This document shows positions 15,787 through 29,800 of a stretch of 64,000 nucleotides of DNA, piece after piece. The notes beneath the pieces were generated by a model, which saw only the letters and a list, made by a program, of their open reading frames with translations, did no database searches and was not told the origin of the DNA. The first letter of the stretch is position 1, and the number at the start of each line of letters is the position of its first letter. The stretch lies in assembly GCA_028751875.1 (NCBI GenBank), contig CM054165.1, forward strand, positions 28,782,131 through 28,846,130. Direction: 5' to 3'. Source of the DNA: Rapana venosa (taxonomy: Eukaryota > Mollusca > Gastropoda > Neogastropoda > Muricidae). The translations under genes and the position numbers were made by a program.

Positions 15787-15896
15787 TAATAATAATAATA
15801 ATAATAATACTAATATAATAATTATAATAATAAAAAAAATAATAAAAAAAAACAAAAAAAAAAATAAAACAATAAATAAATAATGTGATGATGATG
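14604..15896. repeat. Trinucleotide microsatellite mosaic inside the satellite
   Basis: Successive tracts are (CAT)n, (CAC)n to about 14720, (CAT)n, a (GTC)n tract at 14748-14795, (CAT)n to 14860, (AAT)n from 14895 to 15220, (GAT)n at 15245-15440, (AAT)n to 15660, (GAT)n to 15740, and (AAT)n to 15890. Satellite sequence borders both ends. The left border, ACAACCATCATCATC, suggests that a CAT inside a monomer seeded the expansion. Open frames here are low-complexity Ser/Ile/His runs and are not genes. Confidence 0.95.
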
Positions 15897-18172
15897 ACAA
15901 CGAAAACGTTATGTCATCATAACGTTTCATATACAACCATAACACATGTAAAACATAACGTTTTTTAACAAGCATATAACATTATGTCATCATTTATATG
16001 TTTTATAAACAATTACCATTATGTCAACATTTATCGTGTGAAACAATATTAAATTATGTAAACATAACGTTTTAAAACAACCATAACATCCATGCAACAT
16101 ACGTTTTATAACGTCCTAACAATTCGTCAACAAACTTTTATAACAACTATAATATTATGTCAATAGAACGTTTCATAACAACCATAACATATTGACAACA
16201 AAATGGTTTCATAAAGCAATAACATTATGTCAAAATGCCGTTTTTGTATTAACCATAAATTATGTCAACATCGTTTTATTATAACCATACATTAGGTCAA
16301 CATAACGTTTTATTAAAACAATAACAATATGTAAACATAACGTTTTATAACAACCATAACATTATTTCACCATAACGTTTTACAACAGCAATAACGTTAT
16401 GGCAACATAACGTTTTATAACAACCATAACATTATGTCAGAATAACGTTTTATAACAACCATAACATTATGTCAACAAAACGTTTTATAACAACCATAAC
16501 ATTATGAAAACATAACGTTTTATAACAACATAACATTTTGTCAACATAACGTCGTTATAAACAACCATAAACATCATGACAAACATAAGAGATTATAGAA
16601 ACCCCAAAAAAAAAAAAAAAAAACATCATGTCAGATAACGTTTTATAACAACCGTAAACATTTATGAAACATAACGTTTTAAAACAACCGTAAAATTATG
16701 AAAAACATAAAGTTGTATAAAAAAACCATATCTTTTGTCAAACATAACGTGTTCTAAACAAATAACATTATGTCATCATAACGTGTTTACAACAAATACA
16801 TAATGTCAACATAACGGGTTTTAAACAATATAAATCATGCAACATAACGTTTTATAACATCCAGAACTGATATCAACTTAACGTTTTATAACAACCAGAA
16901 AACAGTTGTCACATAAACGTTTTATAACAACCAGAACAGTATGGGAACAAAACGTTTTATACCAACCATAACATTATGTCAACATAACGTTTTATGACAA
17001 CAATAATATTATCTCAACATAACGTTTCATAACAACCATAACATTTTGTCAACATAACGTTTCATACCAGCCAAAACATTTTGTCAACATAACGTTTTAT
17101 AACAGCCATTACATATGTCAACATAACATTTTATAACAACCATAACATTATGACAACATAACGTTTTAAAACAACCATAAAAATATGTCAAAATAACATT
17201 TGAGAACATCCATAACCTTATGTCAACATAACGTTTTATAACAGCCATAACATCTCAACATAACGTTTTATAACATAAAATAACATTCATGTTTCAACTA
17301 AACGTTTTTACACAACCAGAACATTATGTCAACATAAACGTTTTTTTACACCCAGAACATTATGTCAACTTAAAACGTTTTATGTAACAACCAGGAACAT
17401 TTGTCAACATTAACGTTTTATACCCCAACCAGAACCTTTAGGGGAACAAAAACGTTTCTATAACAAACACAATAACATTATGTCAACATAAACGTTTTAT
17501 GACAACCATAATATTATCTCAAACATAACGTTTCATTACCAACACATAACATTTTGTTTCTCAACAAAACGTTTCATACCAGCCAATAACATTTTGTCAA
17601 AATAACGTTTTATAACAACCATAACATTATGAAATAATTAGTTTTAAAAAGATCGCGTAACATTACTGAAAAAACATTAAAAGTTGTATAAACAAACATT
17701 TTCATTTTGTCAAACATAACGTGTTATAACAACATAACATTATGTCAAACATAAGTGTTACAACAACAGAACATAATGTCACATAACGTGTTATAACTAT
17801 ATTTAACATCATGTCAACATAACGTTTTATAAAACATCCAGAACATTATGTCAACATAACGTTTTATAACAACCAGAACATTATGTCAACATAACGTTTT
17901 ATAACAACCAGAACATTATGGCAACATAACGTTTTATAACAACCATAACATTATGTCAACATAACGTTTCATAACAACCATAACATTTTGTCAACATAAC
18001 GTTTCATACCAGCCATAACATTTTGTCAACATAACGTTTTATAACAGCCATTAAGTATGTCAACATAACATTTTTATAACAACCATAACATTATGACAAC
18101 ATAACCGTCTTTTAAACTACGTAAAATATGTCAAATAACATTTTGTGAACCTCCCCATATACCTTATGTTCA
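15897..18172 (+). repeat. 35-bp satellite array, plus orientation, block 2
   Basis: Same satellite as block 1. It resumes directly after the AAT/GAT microsatellite. From 16188 it is the second copy of the long direct repeat described at 1-1976. It stops abruptly at 18172, after TATACCTTATGTTCA, where non-satellite sequence begins. Confidence 0.96.
16188..18172 (+). repeat. Long direct repeat, copy 2 (partner 1-1976)
   Basis: Copy of the opening 1976 bp of the window, offset by 16.2 kb, with small indels scattered through it. The left end lies within satellite. The right end coincides with the start of the 18173-19233 island. Confidence 0.93.
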
Positions 18173-19233
18173 TTTTGGTTTTTCTCGGAGACAGAAGTTT
18201 TGTTTAACTATTTTTTTCTTTTGAAAAAAAGTCATATTCATTCAACATGTGACCTTTATACTGCAGTTCATATTTGGTGTGCTACACATGTTTGTTATGT
18301 TTACAGAAGTGTATTATTGTACATGACTGTCACACTGTCACCATTGTCACAGCACAGGTGTGAAAAATTCGAAACAACAGAACTTCTGAAAACTCTAAAA
18401 AATTTTGTAATGTTGGTAGTCTCTAAAGTAGTCGTAGTGGTGGCACAGGGTCACATCACATCACAAAAAATGATGGTTTTGGGTGTGTTTTGTGGGGGTG
18501 GGGGGGGGGGGGTTTGTACCATTGCTCTCACCTGTCAAAACTTGGCAGACCGGGACCTATTTTATTTTCCTTCTTGCTATTTTCATTATCAGCATATTCG
18601 TTCGTTTCTGCCTTTGCAGTTTCAAAGCAAAAGTGTGGTAATAATGAGAAAACAGTCAAAAGGCATCGTTTTCAGGCGTCTATGCCGCGGACCGGCCGGG
18701 AGGTCAAATTTCTCCACAGTCTGTGTGCGTAGCACAGGTCAGGAATGTGCCCTGTAGCACGTAATTTTCTGGCTCACTCTTCTCCGTAACTGCAGCATTT
18801 CCTTCCTCCTCTTCCTCCTAATCGTTTAATATCGGACTCACTTAACAATTCTCGTTTAAATGTTTCTACTTCCAAAGACAATAACATTCAATTTATTGTC
18901 TCGCTAATCACATGAATCGTTGCTACTAAAGAAACGCCTTTTTTTTCCCGCCACGCTACACCTTTGAAAAGCGTTCCAGTCGCTGGCTGTTATTTCTTCC
19001 CTTTCCCTCCCCACTACACGCATGTTAGTGGTCTATATTTATCACTGGCATCCTCTGACACCCTCCCTGCATCGCCCCACCAATTTTCAGACACACAGTG
19101 TGAAAACCACGAGGTCTGTGTGTGATGGAAAAGTACTGCCCACGTGGGCGAACCAACTGTCGGCTGTGGTCGGATTGAAATCTAGGGGCAGCCACCGTTA
19201 CTGTCGGCTGCGGCCGGATCGGGGACAAGAGGG
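18173..19233. other. Non-satellite island of about 1.06 kb at an orientation switch
   Basis: This is the only mixed-composition sequence in the first 44 kb. Satellite on its left is in plus orientation and on its right in minus orientation. It contains a G5-T-G13 run (18494-18512) and two related 21-bp direct copies, CTGTCGGCTGTGGTCGGATTG at 19157-19177 and a diverged copy at 19201-19221, 44 bp apart. A 185-codon frame starting at 18200 crosses the G run and resembles nothing I recognise; I treat it as chance. No terminal inverted repeat or poly(A) tail was seen, so the island may be a transposon fragment or flanking unique DNA. Confidence 0.7.
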
Positions 19234-22200
19234 TTAACACGTTATGTGGACATAATGTTTTGGTTGTTATAAAACGTTATGTTGAGATATTGTTATGTTG
19301 TTATAAAACGTTATGTTGACATCATGTTACACTTGTTATAAAACGTTATTTTGACATATTGTGATGGTTGTGATAAAACGTTATGTTGACATAATGTTGT
19401 GGGTGTTATGAAACGTTTAGTTGACATAATGTTATGGTTGTTATGAAACGTTATGTTGACATAATGTTATGGTTGTTATGAAACGTTATGTCGACATAAT
19501 GTTATGATTGTTATAAATTGTTATGTTGACATACTGTTATGGTTATTATAAAACGGTATGATGTCATAATGTTATGGTTGATATCAAACGTTTTGTTGTC
19601 ATAATGTTATTGTTGTTATAAAACGTTATGGTGACATAATGTTATGGTAGTTATAAAGCGTTATGTTGTCATAGTGTTATGGTTGTTATAAAACGTTATG
19701 TTCACATAAGGTTCTGTTGTTTTAACACGTTATAGTGACATAATGTTACGGTTGTTATAAAACGTTATGTTGTCATTATTTTATGGGTGTTATAATAGGT
19801 TATGTTGACATAATGTTATGGTTGTTAAAAACGTTATGTTGACAAATTGTTATGGTTGTTATAAAACGGTATGTTGTCATTATTTTATGGGTGTTATGTT
19901 GACATAATGTTATTGTTGTTATGAAACGTTATATTGACATAATGTAATGGTTGTTATGGAATGTTATGTCGACATAATGTTATGGTTTTTATAAAACGTT
20001 ATGTTGACATAATGTTATGGTTGTTATAACACGTTATGTTGACATGAGGTTATGTTGTTATAACACGTTATGTTGACATAATGTTATGTTTGTTATAAAT
20101 CGTTATGTTGACATAATGTTATGGTTGTTATAAACGTTATGTTTTCATAATGTTATGGTTGTTATAAAACGTTATGTTTTTATAATGTTATGGTGGTTAT
20201 TAAACGTTATGTTGACATAATGTTATAATTGTTTTAATACGTTATGATGACATAATGTTATGGTTGTTATAAAACGTTATACCGTCATAATGTTATGGTT
20301 GTTATCAAAAGTTATGTTGTCGTAATATTATGGATGTTATAAAACGTTATATTGTCATAATGTTATAGTTGTTATAAATTGTTATGTGGGACATAATGTT
20401 ATAGTTGTTATAGAACGTTATGTTGACATAATGTTATGCTTGTTATGAAACGTTATATTGACATAATGTTATGGTTGTTATGAAACGTTATGTCGACATA
20501 TTGTTATGGTTGTTATAACATGTTATGTCGACATAATGTTTGGTCATTATAAAACGTTTTGTCGTCATAATGTTATGGTTGTTGTCAAACGTTATGTCGT
20601 AATAATGTTATGGTTGGTATCAAACGTTATGTTGACATAAGGTTATGTTTTTATAACACATTATGTTGACATTATGTTATGGTTGTTATAAAACGTTTTG
20701 TTGACATAATGTTATAATTGTTATAAAACGTTATGTTGACCTAATGTTATGCTTGTTATAAAACGTTATATTGACATAATGTTAAGGTTGTTATGAAACG
20801 TTATGTCGTCATATTGTTATGTTTTTATAACAAGTTATGTCGACATAATGTTATTGTCATTATAAAACGTTTTGTCGTCATAATGTTATGGTTGTTGTCA
20901 AACGTTATGTCGTCATAATGTTATGGTTGGTATCAAACGTTATGTTGACATAAGGTTATGTTGTTATAACACATTATGTTGACATAATGTTATGGTTGTT
21001 ATAAATCGTTATGTTGACATAATGTTGTGGTTGTTCTAAAGCGGTATGTTGTCATATTGTTATGATTGTTACTAAACGTAATGTTGACATAATGATGTGC
21101 TTGTTATAAAACGTTAGTTGTCAGAATGTTATGGTTGTTATAAAACGTTATGTTGACATAATGTTTTGGGTGTTATAAAACGTAATGTTGACAAAATGTT
21201 ATGGTTGTTACATAACAAAATGTTATCGTTGTTATAAAACGTTGTTTTGACATAATGTTATTGTTGTTATGAAACGTTATGGTGACATAATGTTGTGGTT
21301 GTTATAAAGCGTTATGTTTTCATATTGTTATAGTTGTTATAAAACGTAATGTTGACATAATGAAATAGTTGTTATAAAACGTTATGTTGACAGAATGTTA
21401 TGTTGTCATAATGTTATGGTTGTTATAAAACGTTCTGTGGTCATAATGTTATAGTTGTTATAAAACGTTTTGTTGTCATAATGTTATTGTTGTTAAAAAA
21501 ACTTTATGTTGACATTTGTTATAGTTATAAAACGTTATGATTACCAAATGTTATGGTTCTTATGAAACGTTACATTGACATAATGTTTCGGTTGTTATCA
21601 AGCGTAAAGTTGTCATAATGTTATGGTTGTTATAAAAAGTTATGTTGACATAATGTTATAGTAGTTATAAAAACGTTATGTTGACATAATGTTATAGTTG
21701 TTATAAAACGTTATGTTGACATAATGTTATGATGTAATAATACGTTATGTTGACTTTCTGTTATGGTTGTTATAAATCGTTATGTTGACATACTGTTATG
21801 GTTATTATAAAACGTTATGATGTCATATTCTTATGGTTGATATAAAACGTTTTGTTGTCATAATGTTATTGCTGTTATAAAACGTTATGGTGACAAAATG
21901 TTATGGTTGTTATAAAGCGTTATGTTGTCATAATGTTATGGTTGTTATAAAACGTTATGTTCACACTAGGTTCTGTTGTTTTAACACGTTATGTTGACAT
22001 ATTATTACGGTTGTTATAAAACGTAATGTTGTCATTATTTTATGGGTGTTATAATACGTTATGTTGACATAATGTTATGGTTGTTACAAAACGTTATGTT
22101 GACATATCGTTATGGTTGTTATAAAACGTTATGTTGTCATAATGTTATAGTTGTTATAAAACGTTATGTTGACATAATGTTATGCTTGTTATGAAACGTT

Positions 22201-25200
22201 ATATTGACATAATGTTATTGTTGTTATAAAACGTTATGTCGTCACAATTTTATGGTTTTTCTCAAAAGTAATGTCGACATAATGGTATGGTTGGTATCAA
22301 ACGTTATGTTGACATAAGGTTATGTTGTTATAACACATTATGTTGACATAATGTTATGGTTCTTATAAATCGTTATGGTGAAATAATGTTATGGTTGTTA
22401 TAACACGTTATGTTGACGAGGTTATGTTGTTATAACACATTATGTTGACATAATGTTATTGTTGTTATAAATCGTTATGTTGACACAATGTTATGGTTGT
22501 TCTAAAGCGTTATGTTTTCATATTGTTATGGTTGTTATAAAACGTAATGTTGACATAATGATATGGTTGTTATAAAACGTTATGTTGACAGAATGTTATG
22601 GTTGTTATAAAACGTGATGTTGACATTATGTTATGATTGTCGAAAAAAACGATATGTTGACAAAATGTTATGGTTGTTACAAAACGTGATGTTGACATAA
22701 CGTTATGGTTGTTATAAAACGTTTTGTTGACATAATGTTTTGGTTGTTATAAAACGTTATTTTGACATAATGTTATGGTTGTTATGAAACGTTATATTGA
22801 CATAATGTTATGATTTGGTATGAAACGTAATGTCTACATAATGTTATCGTTGTTATATCACCTTATGTCGACATAATGTTATGGTTGTTATTAAATGTTA
22901 TGTCGTCAAAATGTTATGGTTGTTAAAAATGGTTTTGTTGTTTAAATGTTGTGGTTGTTATGAAACGTTATGTTAACATAATGTTATGGTTTTTATAAAA
23001 CATTTTGTTGACATAATGTTATGTTGTTATAAAACGTTATTTTGTCATTATTTTATGGATGTTATATTACGTTATGTCGACATAATGTTATAGTTATTAT
23101 AAAACGTTATGTCGTCAAAATGTTATGGTTGTTAAAAATGGTGTTGTTGTTAAAATGTTGTGGTTGTTATGAAACGTTATGTTAACATAATGTTATGGTT
23201 TTTATAAAACATTTTGTTGACATAATGTTATGTTGTTATAAAACTTTTTTTTGTCATTATTTTATGGATGTTATAATGCGTTATGTTGACATAATGTTAT
23301 TGTTGTTATGAACGTTATATTGACATAATGTTATGTTTTTATGAAACGTTATGTCGATATAATGTTATGGTTTTTATAAAACGTTATGTTGACATAATGT
23401 TATGGTTGTTATAATACGTTATGTTGACATGAGGTTATGTTGTTATAACACGTTATGTTGACATAATGTTATGTTTGTTATAAATCGTTATGTTGACATA
23501 ATGTTATGGTTGTTATAAGCGTTATGTTTTTATAATGTTATGGTTGTTATTAATTGTTATGTTGTCATAATTGTTTTCTTGACATGATTTTATAGTTGTT
23601 ATAACACGTTATGTTGACCTAATGTTATTGTTGTTATGAAACGTTATATTGACATAATGTTATGGTTGTTATGACACGTTTTGTCGACATAATGTTATGG
23701 TTGTTTTAAAACGTTATGTTGACATATTGTTATGGTTGTTATCAATCGTTATGTTGTCATAATGTTATGGTTGTTATAAAACGTTAATTTGACATAATGT
23801 TATAGTTGTTATAAAACGTTATGTTGACGTGAGGTTATGTTGTTATAACACGTGATGTTGTCATAATGTTATCGTTGTTTTAAATCGTTATGTTGAAATA
23901 ATGTTTCGGTTGTTATCAAGCGTAATTTTGTCATGATGTTATGGTTGCAATAAAACGTTATGTTGTATTAATGTTATGATTGTTATAAAACGTGATGTTG
24001 ACAAAATTTTATGGTTGTTACAAAACGTGATTTTGACATAATGTTATGGTTCTTATAAAACGTTATGTTTTCATAAGGTTATGGTTGTCATAAAACGTTA
24101 TGTTGTCATAATGTTATGGTTGTTATAAAACGTTATGTTGACATAATGTTATTGTTTTTATAAAACGTTATGTTTTCATAATGTTATGGTTGTCATAAAA
24201 CGTTATGTTGTCATAATTTTATAGTTGTTATAAAACGTTAAGTTGTCATAATGTTATAGTTGTTATAAATTGTTATGTTGACATAATGTTATTGTTGTTA
24301 TGAAACGTTATATTGATATAATGTTATGGTTGTTATGAAACGTTATGTCGACATATTGTTATGGTTGTTATAACACGTTATGTCGACATAATGATATGGT
24401 CATTATAAAACGTTATATCGTCATAATGTTATGGTGATTATAAAACGTTATGTTGTCATAATTTTATTGTTGTTATCAATCGTTATGGTTACTTAATGTG
24501 ATGGTTGTTATGAAACGTTATATTGATATAATGTTATGGTTGTTATGAAACGTTATGTCGACATAATGTTATGATTGTTATAACACGTTATGTTGACATG
24601 AGGTTATGTTGTTATAACACGTTATATTGATATAATGTTATGGTTGTCATAAATCGTTTTTATGACATAATTTTATTGTTGTTATCAATCGTTATGGTTA
24701 CTTAATGTTATGGTTGTTATAAAACGTTATGTTGTCCAAATGTTATAACTGTTATAAAACGTTATGTTGACATAATGTAATTGTTATAATAAAAAAATTA
24801 TGTTGACATAAAGTTATGTTGTTATAAAAAGTTTTTTGGACATATTGTTATGGTTGTTATAAAACGATATGTTATCATAATGTTATGGTTGTTATAAAAC
24901 GTTATGTTTTCATAATGTTATGGTTGTTATTAAGAGTTATGTTGTCATAATATTATAGTTGTTTTTAAACGTTATGTTGACATAATGTTATAATTGTTTT
25001 ATTGACATAATGTTTTGGTTGTTACGAAACGTTATGTCCACATAATGTTATGGTTGTTATAAAACGTTATGTTGACCTATTGTTATGGTTGTCATAAAAC
25101 GGTATGTTGACATAATGATATGGATGTTTTAAAACGTTATGTTGTAATAATGTTATAGTTGTTATAAAACGTTATGTTGTCATAATGTTATAGTTGTTAA

Positions 25201-26840
25201 AAACGTTATGTTGTCATAATATTATGGTTGTTATAATACGTTATGTTGACATATTTTTATCGTTGTCATAAAACGGTATGTTGACATGATGATATGGTTG
25301 TTATAAAACGTTATGTTGACATAATGTTGTGGTTGGTATAAAACGTTATGTCGACATAATGTTATGGTCATTATAAAACGTTTTGTCGTCATAATGTTAT
25401 GGTTGTGTCAAACGTTATGTCGACATATTGTTATGGTTGTTATCAAACGTTATGTTGATATAAGGTTATGGTTGTTGTAAATCGTTATGGTGACATATTG
25501 TAATAGTTGTTATAATGCGTTATTTTGACATGGGGTTATGTTGTTATAACACATTATGTTTATATAATGTTATGGTTGTTATGAATCGTTATATTGACAT
25601 AATGTTATGGCTGTTCTAAAGCGTTATGTTGTCGTATTGTTTTGGTTGTTATGAAACGTTATGTTGACAGAATGTTATGGTTGTTATAAAAAGTTATGTT
25701 GACATAATGTTATGGTTGTTATAAAGCGTTATGTTGTCATAATGTTCTGGTTGTTATAAAACGTTATGTTGTCTTAATGTTATGGTTGTTATAAACTGTT
25801 GACATAATGTAAATGTTATAATAAAAAGTTATGTTGACATAACGTTATGTTCTTATAAAAAGTTATGTTGACATAATGTTATGGTTGTTATAAAACGATA
25901 TGTTGTCATAATAGTATGGTTGTTATAAAACGTTATGTTGACATAATGTTATGATTATTATAAAAAGTGATGTTGACAAAATGTTATGGTTGTTACAAAA
26001 CGTGATGTTGACATAATGTTATGGTTGTTATAAAACGTTCTGTTGACATATAGTTATGGTTGTTATAAAACGTTATGTCGTCAAAATGTTATGGTTTTTA
26101 TCAAAAGTTATGTTGACATAATGTTATCGTTGTTATAAATCGTTATGTTCAAATTATGTTTCGGTTGTTTTAAAGCGTAATGTTGTCATGATGTTATGGT
26201 TGTAATAAAACGTTATGTTGTCATAATGTTATGATTGTTATAAAAGGTGATGTTGACAAAATGTTATGGTTGTTACAAAACGTAATGTTGATATAATGTT
26301 ATGGTTGTAATGAAACGTTATGTTGTCTATTTTTATGGTTTGTTTAAACGTTATGTTGACTATGATGGTTATAATAAAAGTTATGTTGTCATATGTTATA
26401 TGTTATAAAATTTATGTTGTATTAATGTTATGGTTGTTATAAACGTATGTTGGCATTAATGTTATTGTTGTTATGAAACGTTATTGTGACATAATGTCAT
26501 GTTGTTTTAAGCTTTATGTTTTTTAATGTTATGGTTGTTATAAAACGTTTGTTGTCATAATGTTATGGTTGTTATGAAACGTTATATTGACATAATGTTA
26601 TTGTTGTTATGCAACGTTATGTCGACAAATTGTTATGGTTGTTATAAAACGTTATGTCGTCATAATGTTATGGTAGTTATAAAACGTTATGTTGTCATAA
26701 AGTTATAGTTGTTATAAATTGTTATCTTGATATGATGTTATAGTTGTTATAACACGTTATGTTGACCTAATGTTATTGTTGTTATGAAATGTTATATTGA
26801 CATAATGTTATGGTTGTTATGAACGTTTGTCGACATAATG
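19234..26840 (-). repeat. 35-bp satellite array, minus orientation, block 3
   Basis: On the plus strand the unit reads GTTGTTATAAAACGTTATG followed by TTGACATAATGTTATG, the reverse complement of the block 1 monomer. Subtypes include TGTCGACAT variants and a one-base-shorter unit with GACATGAGGTTATGTTG, whose complement is frequent in the plus block to the right (26841-35905). Short local duplications occur, for example about 22907-23055 against 23105-23270 (about 210 bp offset) and about 20545 against 20853 (about 308 bp). Confidence 0.97.
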
Positions 26841-29800
26841 TTTTTTATAACATACATAATTTTATTGACAACATTAGCTTATAACAACATAAATTATGTC
26901 GACATAAACGTTTCATTAATACCATTAGCTTTTTCACTTTATAAATCGTTTCATTACAACAATAACATTATGTCAACATAACGTTTTAAAACACCAATAA
27001 CATTATGTCAACATAACGTTTTATAACAACTATAACATTATGACAACAAAACGTGTTATAACAACCGTAACATTATGTCGACAAAACGTGTTATAACACC
27101 CATAAAATAATGACAATATAACGTTTTATAAAAACCGTAACATTATGTCAACATAACGATTTATAACAACCATAACATTATGTCAACATAACGTGTTAAA
27201 ACAACGGAACATCATATGAATATAAGGTTTTATAAAAACCATAACATTATGACAACATAACGCTTTATAACAACCATAATATTATTTCACCATAACGTTT
27301 TATAACAACAATGACAATATGTCAACATCACGTTTTATAACAACCATAACATTATGACAACGAAACGTGTTATAACAACCATAACATTATGACAACATAA
27401 CGTTTTATAACAAACATAACATTATGACTCAAATCGTTTTATAAATAACATTATAAACGAACGTTTAAAACATAACATTATGACACATAAGTTTTTATAA
27501 CACTATAACATTATGTCAACATAACGTTTTATAACAACCATAACATTATGTCAACATAACGTTTATAACAACTATACATTATGTCAACATAACGTTTATA
27601 ACAACTAACATTATGTCATCATAAACGATTTATACAACCATAACGTTATGCAACATAACGTGTTTACAACATAACTTATGTCATCATAATCGTTTATGAC
27701 AACCATACTTACCATTTTAGTCAACATTAACGTTTTATAAACATAACTATGCAACATAACGTTTTATAACAACTATACCATTATGTCAACATAACGTTTT
27801 ATAACAAGTATAACATTATGACAACATAACGTTTTATAACAACCATTACAATATGTCAACATAACGTTTTATAAGAACCATAACATTATGTCGACATTAC
27901 GTGTTATAACAACTATAACATTATGACAACAAAACGTTTAATAACAACCAAAACATTATGTCAATATAACGTTTCATAACAACCAAAACATTATGTCAAC
28001 ATAACGTATTATAACAATTATAACATTGTGTCAACATAACGTTTGATAAGAACCATAACATTATGACAACATCACGCTTCATAACAACCAAAACATTATG
28101 TCCAATTAACGTTTTATAACAACAATTACATTATGTCCACATAACGTTTTATAACAACCATAACATCATGTCGACATCACGTTTCATAACAATTAAAACA
28201 TTATGATCACATAACGTTTTTTAACAACTATAACATTATGACAACATAACGTTTTATATAAACCATAACATTATGACAACAAAACGTTTTATGAGAACCA
28301 TAACATTATGTCAATATAACGTGTTATAACGACATAACCTCATGTCAACATAACGTTTTATAACAACTATAACATTATGACAACATAACGTTTTATAATA
28401 ACCATAACATTTTGTCAACGTAACGTTTTATAACAACCATAACATTATGCCAACATAACGTTTTATAACAACAATAACATTATGTCAACATAACGTTTTA
28501 TAACAACCACAACATTAACACAACAAAACGTTTTATGAGAACCATAACATTATGTCAATATAACGTGTTATAACGACATAACCTCATGTCAACATAACGT
28601 TTTATAACAACCATAACATTATGTCAACATAACGTTTCATAAAAACTATAACATTATGTTAACATAACGTTTTATAACAACCATAACATTATGACAACAT
28701 AACGTTTTATGACAACCATAATATTATGACAACATAACGTTTTATAACAACCATACTATTATGTCGACATAACGTTTCATAACAACCATAACATTATGTC
28801 AAGATATCTTATTATAACAACATAACATTATGTCAACATAACTTTTAATTATAACAATAACATTATGTCAACATAACGTTTCATAACAACAATAACATTA
28901 TGTCAACATAACGTTTCATATCAACTATAACATTATTACAACATAACGCTTTATAATAACCATGACATTATGACAACATATCGTTTTATAACAACCAGAA
29001 CAATATGTCAACATAACTTTTTTTAACAACATAGCATTATCTGAACTTCACATTTTATTAAAACAATTACACTATGTCAACATAACGTTTTATAACAACC
29101 ATTACATTATGTCATCATAACGTGTTATAACAACATAACCTCATGTCAAAATAACTTGTTATAACAACCATAACATTATGTCACCATAACGATTTATAAC
29201 AACGATAACATTATGTCAACATATTGTGTTATAACAACATAACCTCATTTCAACATAGTATCTGATACCAGCCATAAAATTATGTCGACATAAGGTTTGA
29301 CAACAACCATAACATTATCAAGACATAACGTTTTATCATATCCAAAACATTATGTCGACAAAACGTGTTATAACAACCATAACAATATGTCGACATAACG
29401 TTTCATAACAACTATAACATTATGTCAACATAACGTGTTATAACAACTATAACATCATGTCAACATAACGTTTAATAACAACTATAAAATTATGACAACA
29501 TAACGTTTTATAACAACCATAACAATATGACAACAAAACTATTGATAACAACGATAACATTATGACGACATAACGTTTCATAACAACCATAACATTATGT
29601 CAATATAACGTTTGATAACAACCATAAAAATATGTCAACATAACGAATTAAAACAATTATAACATTATGTCAACATAACGTTTATAACAACATAACCTCA
29701 TGTCAACATAACGTTTTAAAACAACCATAACATTTTGTCGACATAACGTTTCATATCAACCATAACATTTTGTCAACATCACGTTTTATAACAACCATAT

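Noticed and set aside
15224..15975. Ile/Ser/His-rich minus-strand frames
   Set aside because: Direct translations of AAT and GAT microsatellites.
18200..18757. 185-codon open frame in the 18 kb island
   Set aside because: It crosses a G5-T-G13 run, has no recognisable domain, and overlaps other chance frames on the same strand. Composition does not suggest coding.
19157..19221. tRNA-derived SINE with a B box (GGATTGAAATC)
   Set aside because: Match to the B-box consensus is poor, no A box at the right distance, and no cloverleaf could be drawn.
19022..19240. Overlapping 71-codon frames on both strands
   Set aside because: Mutually overlapping, short, no motif; consistent with a GC-richer non-coding stretch.
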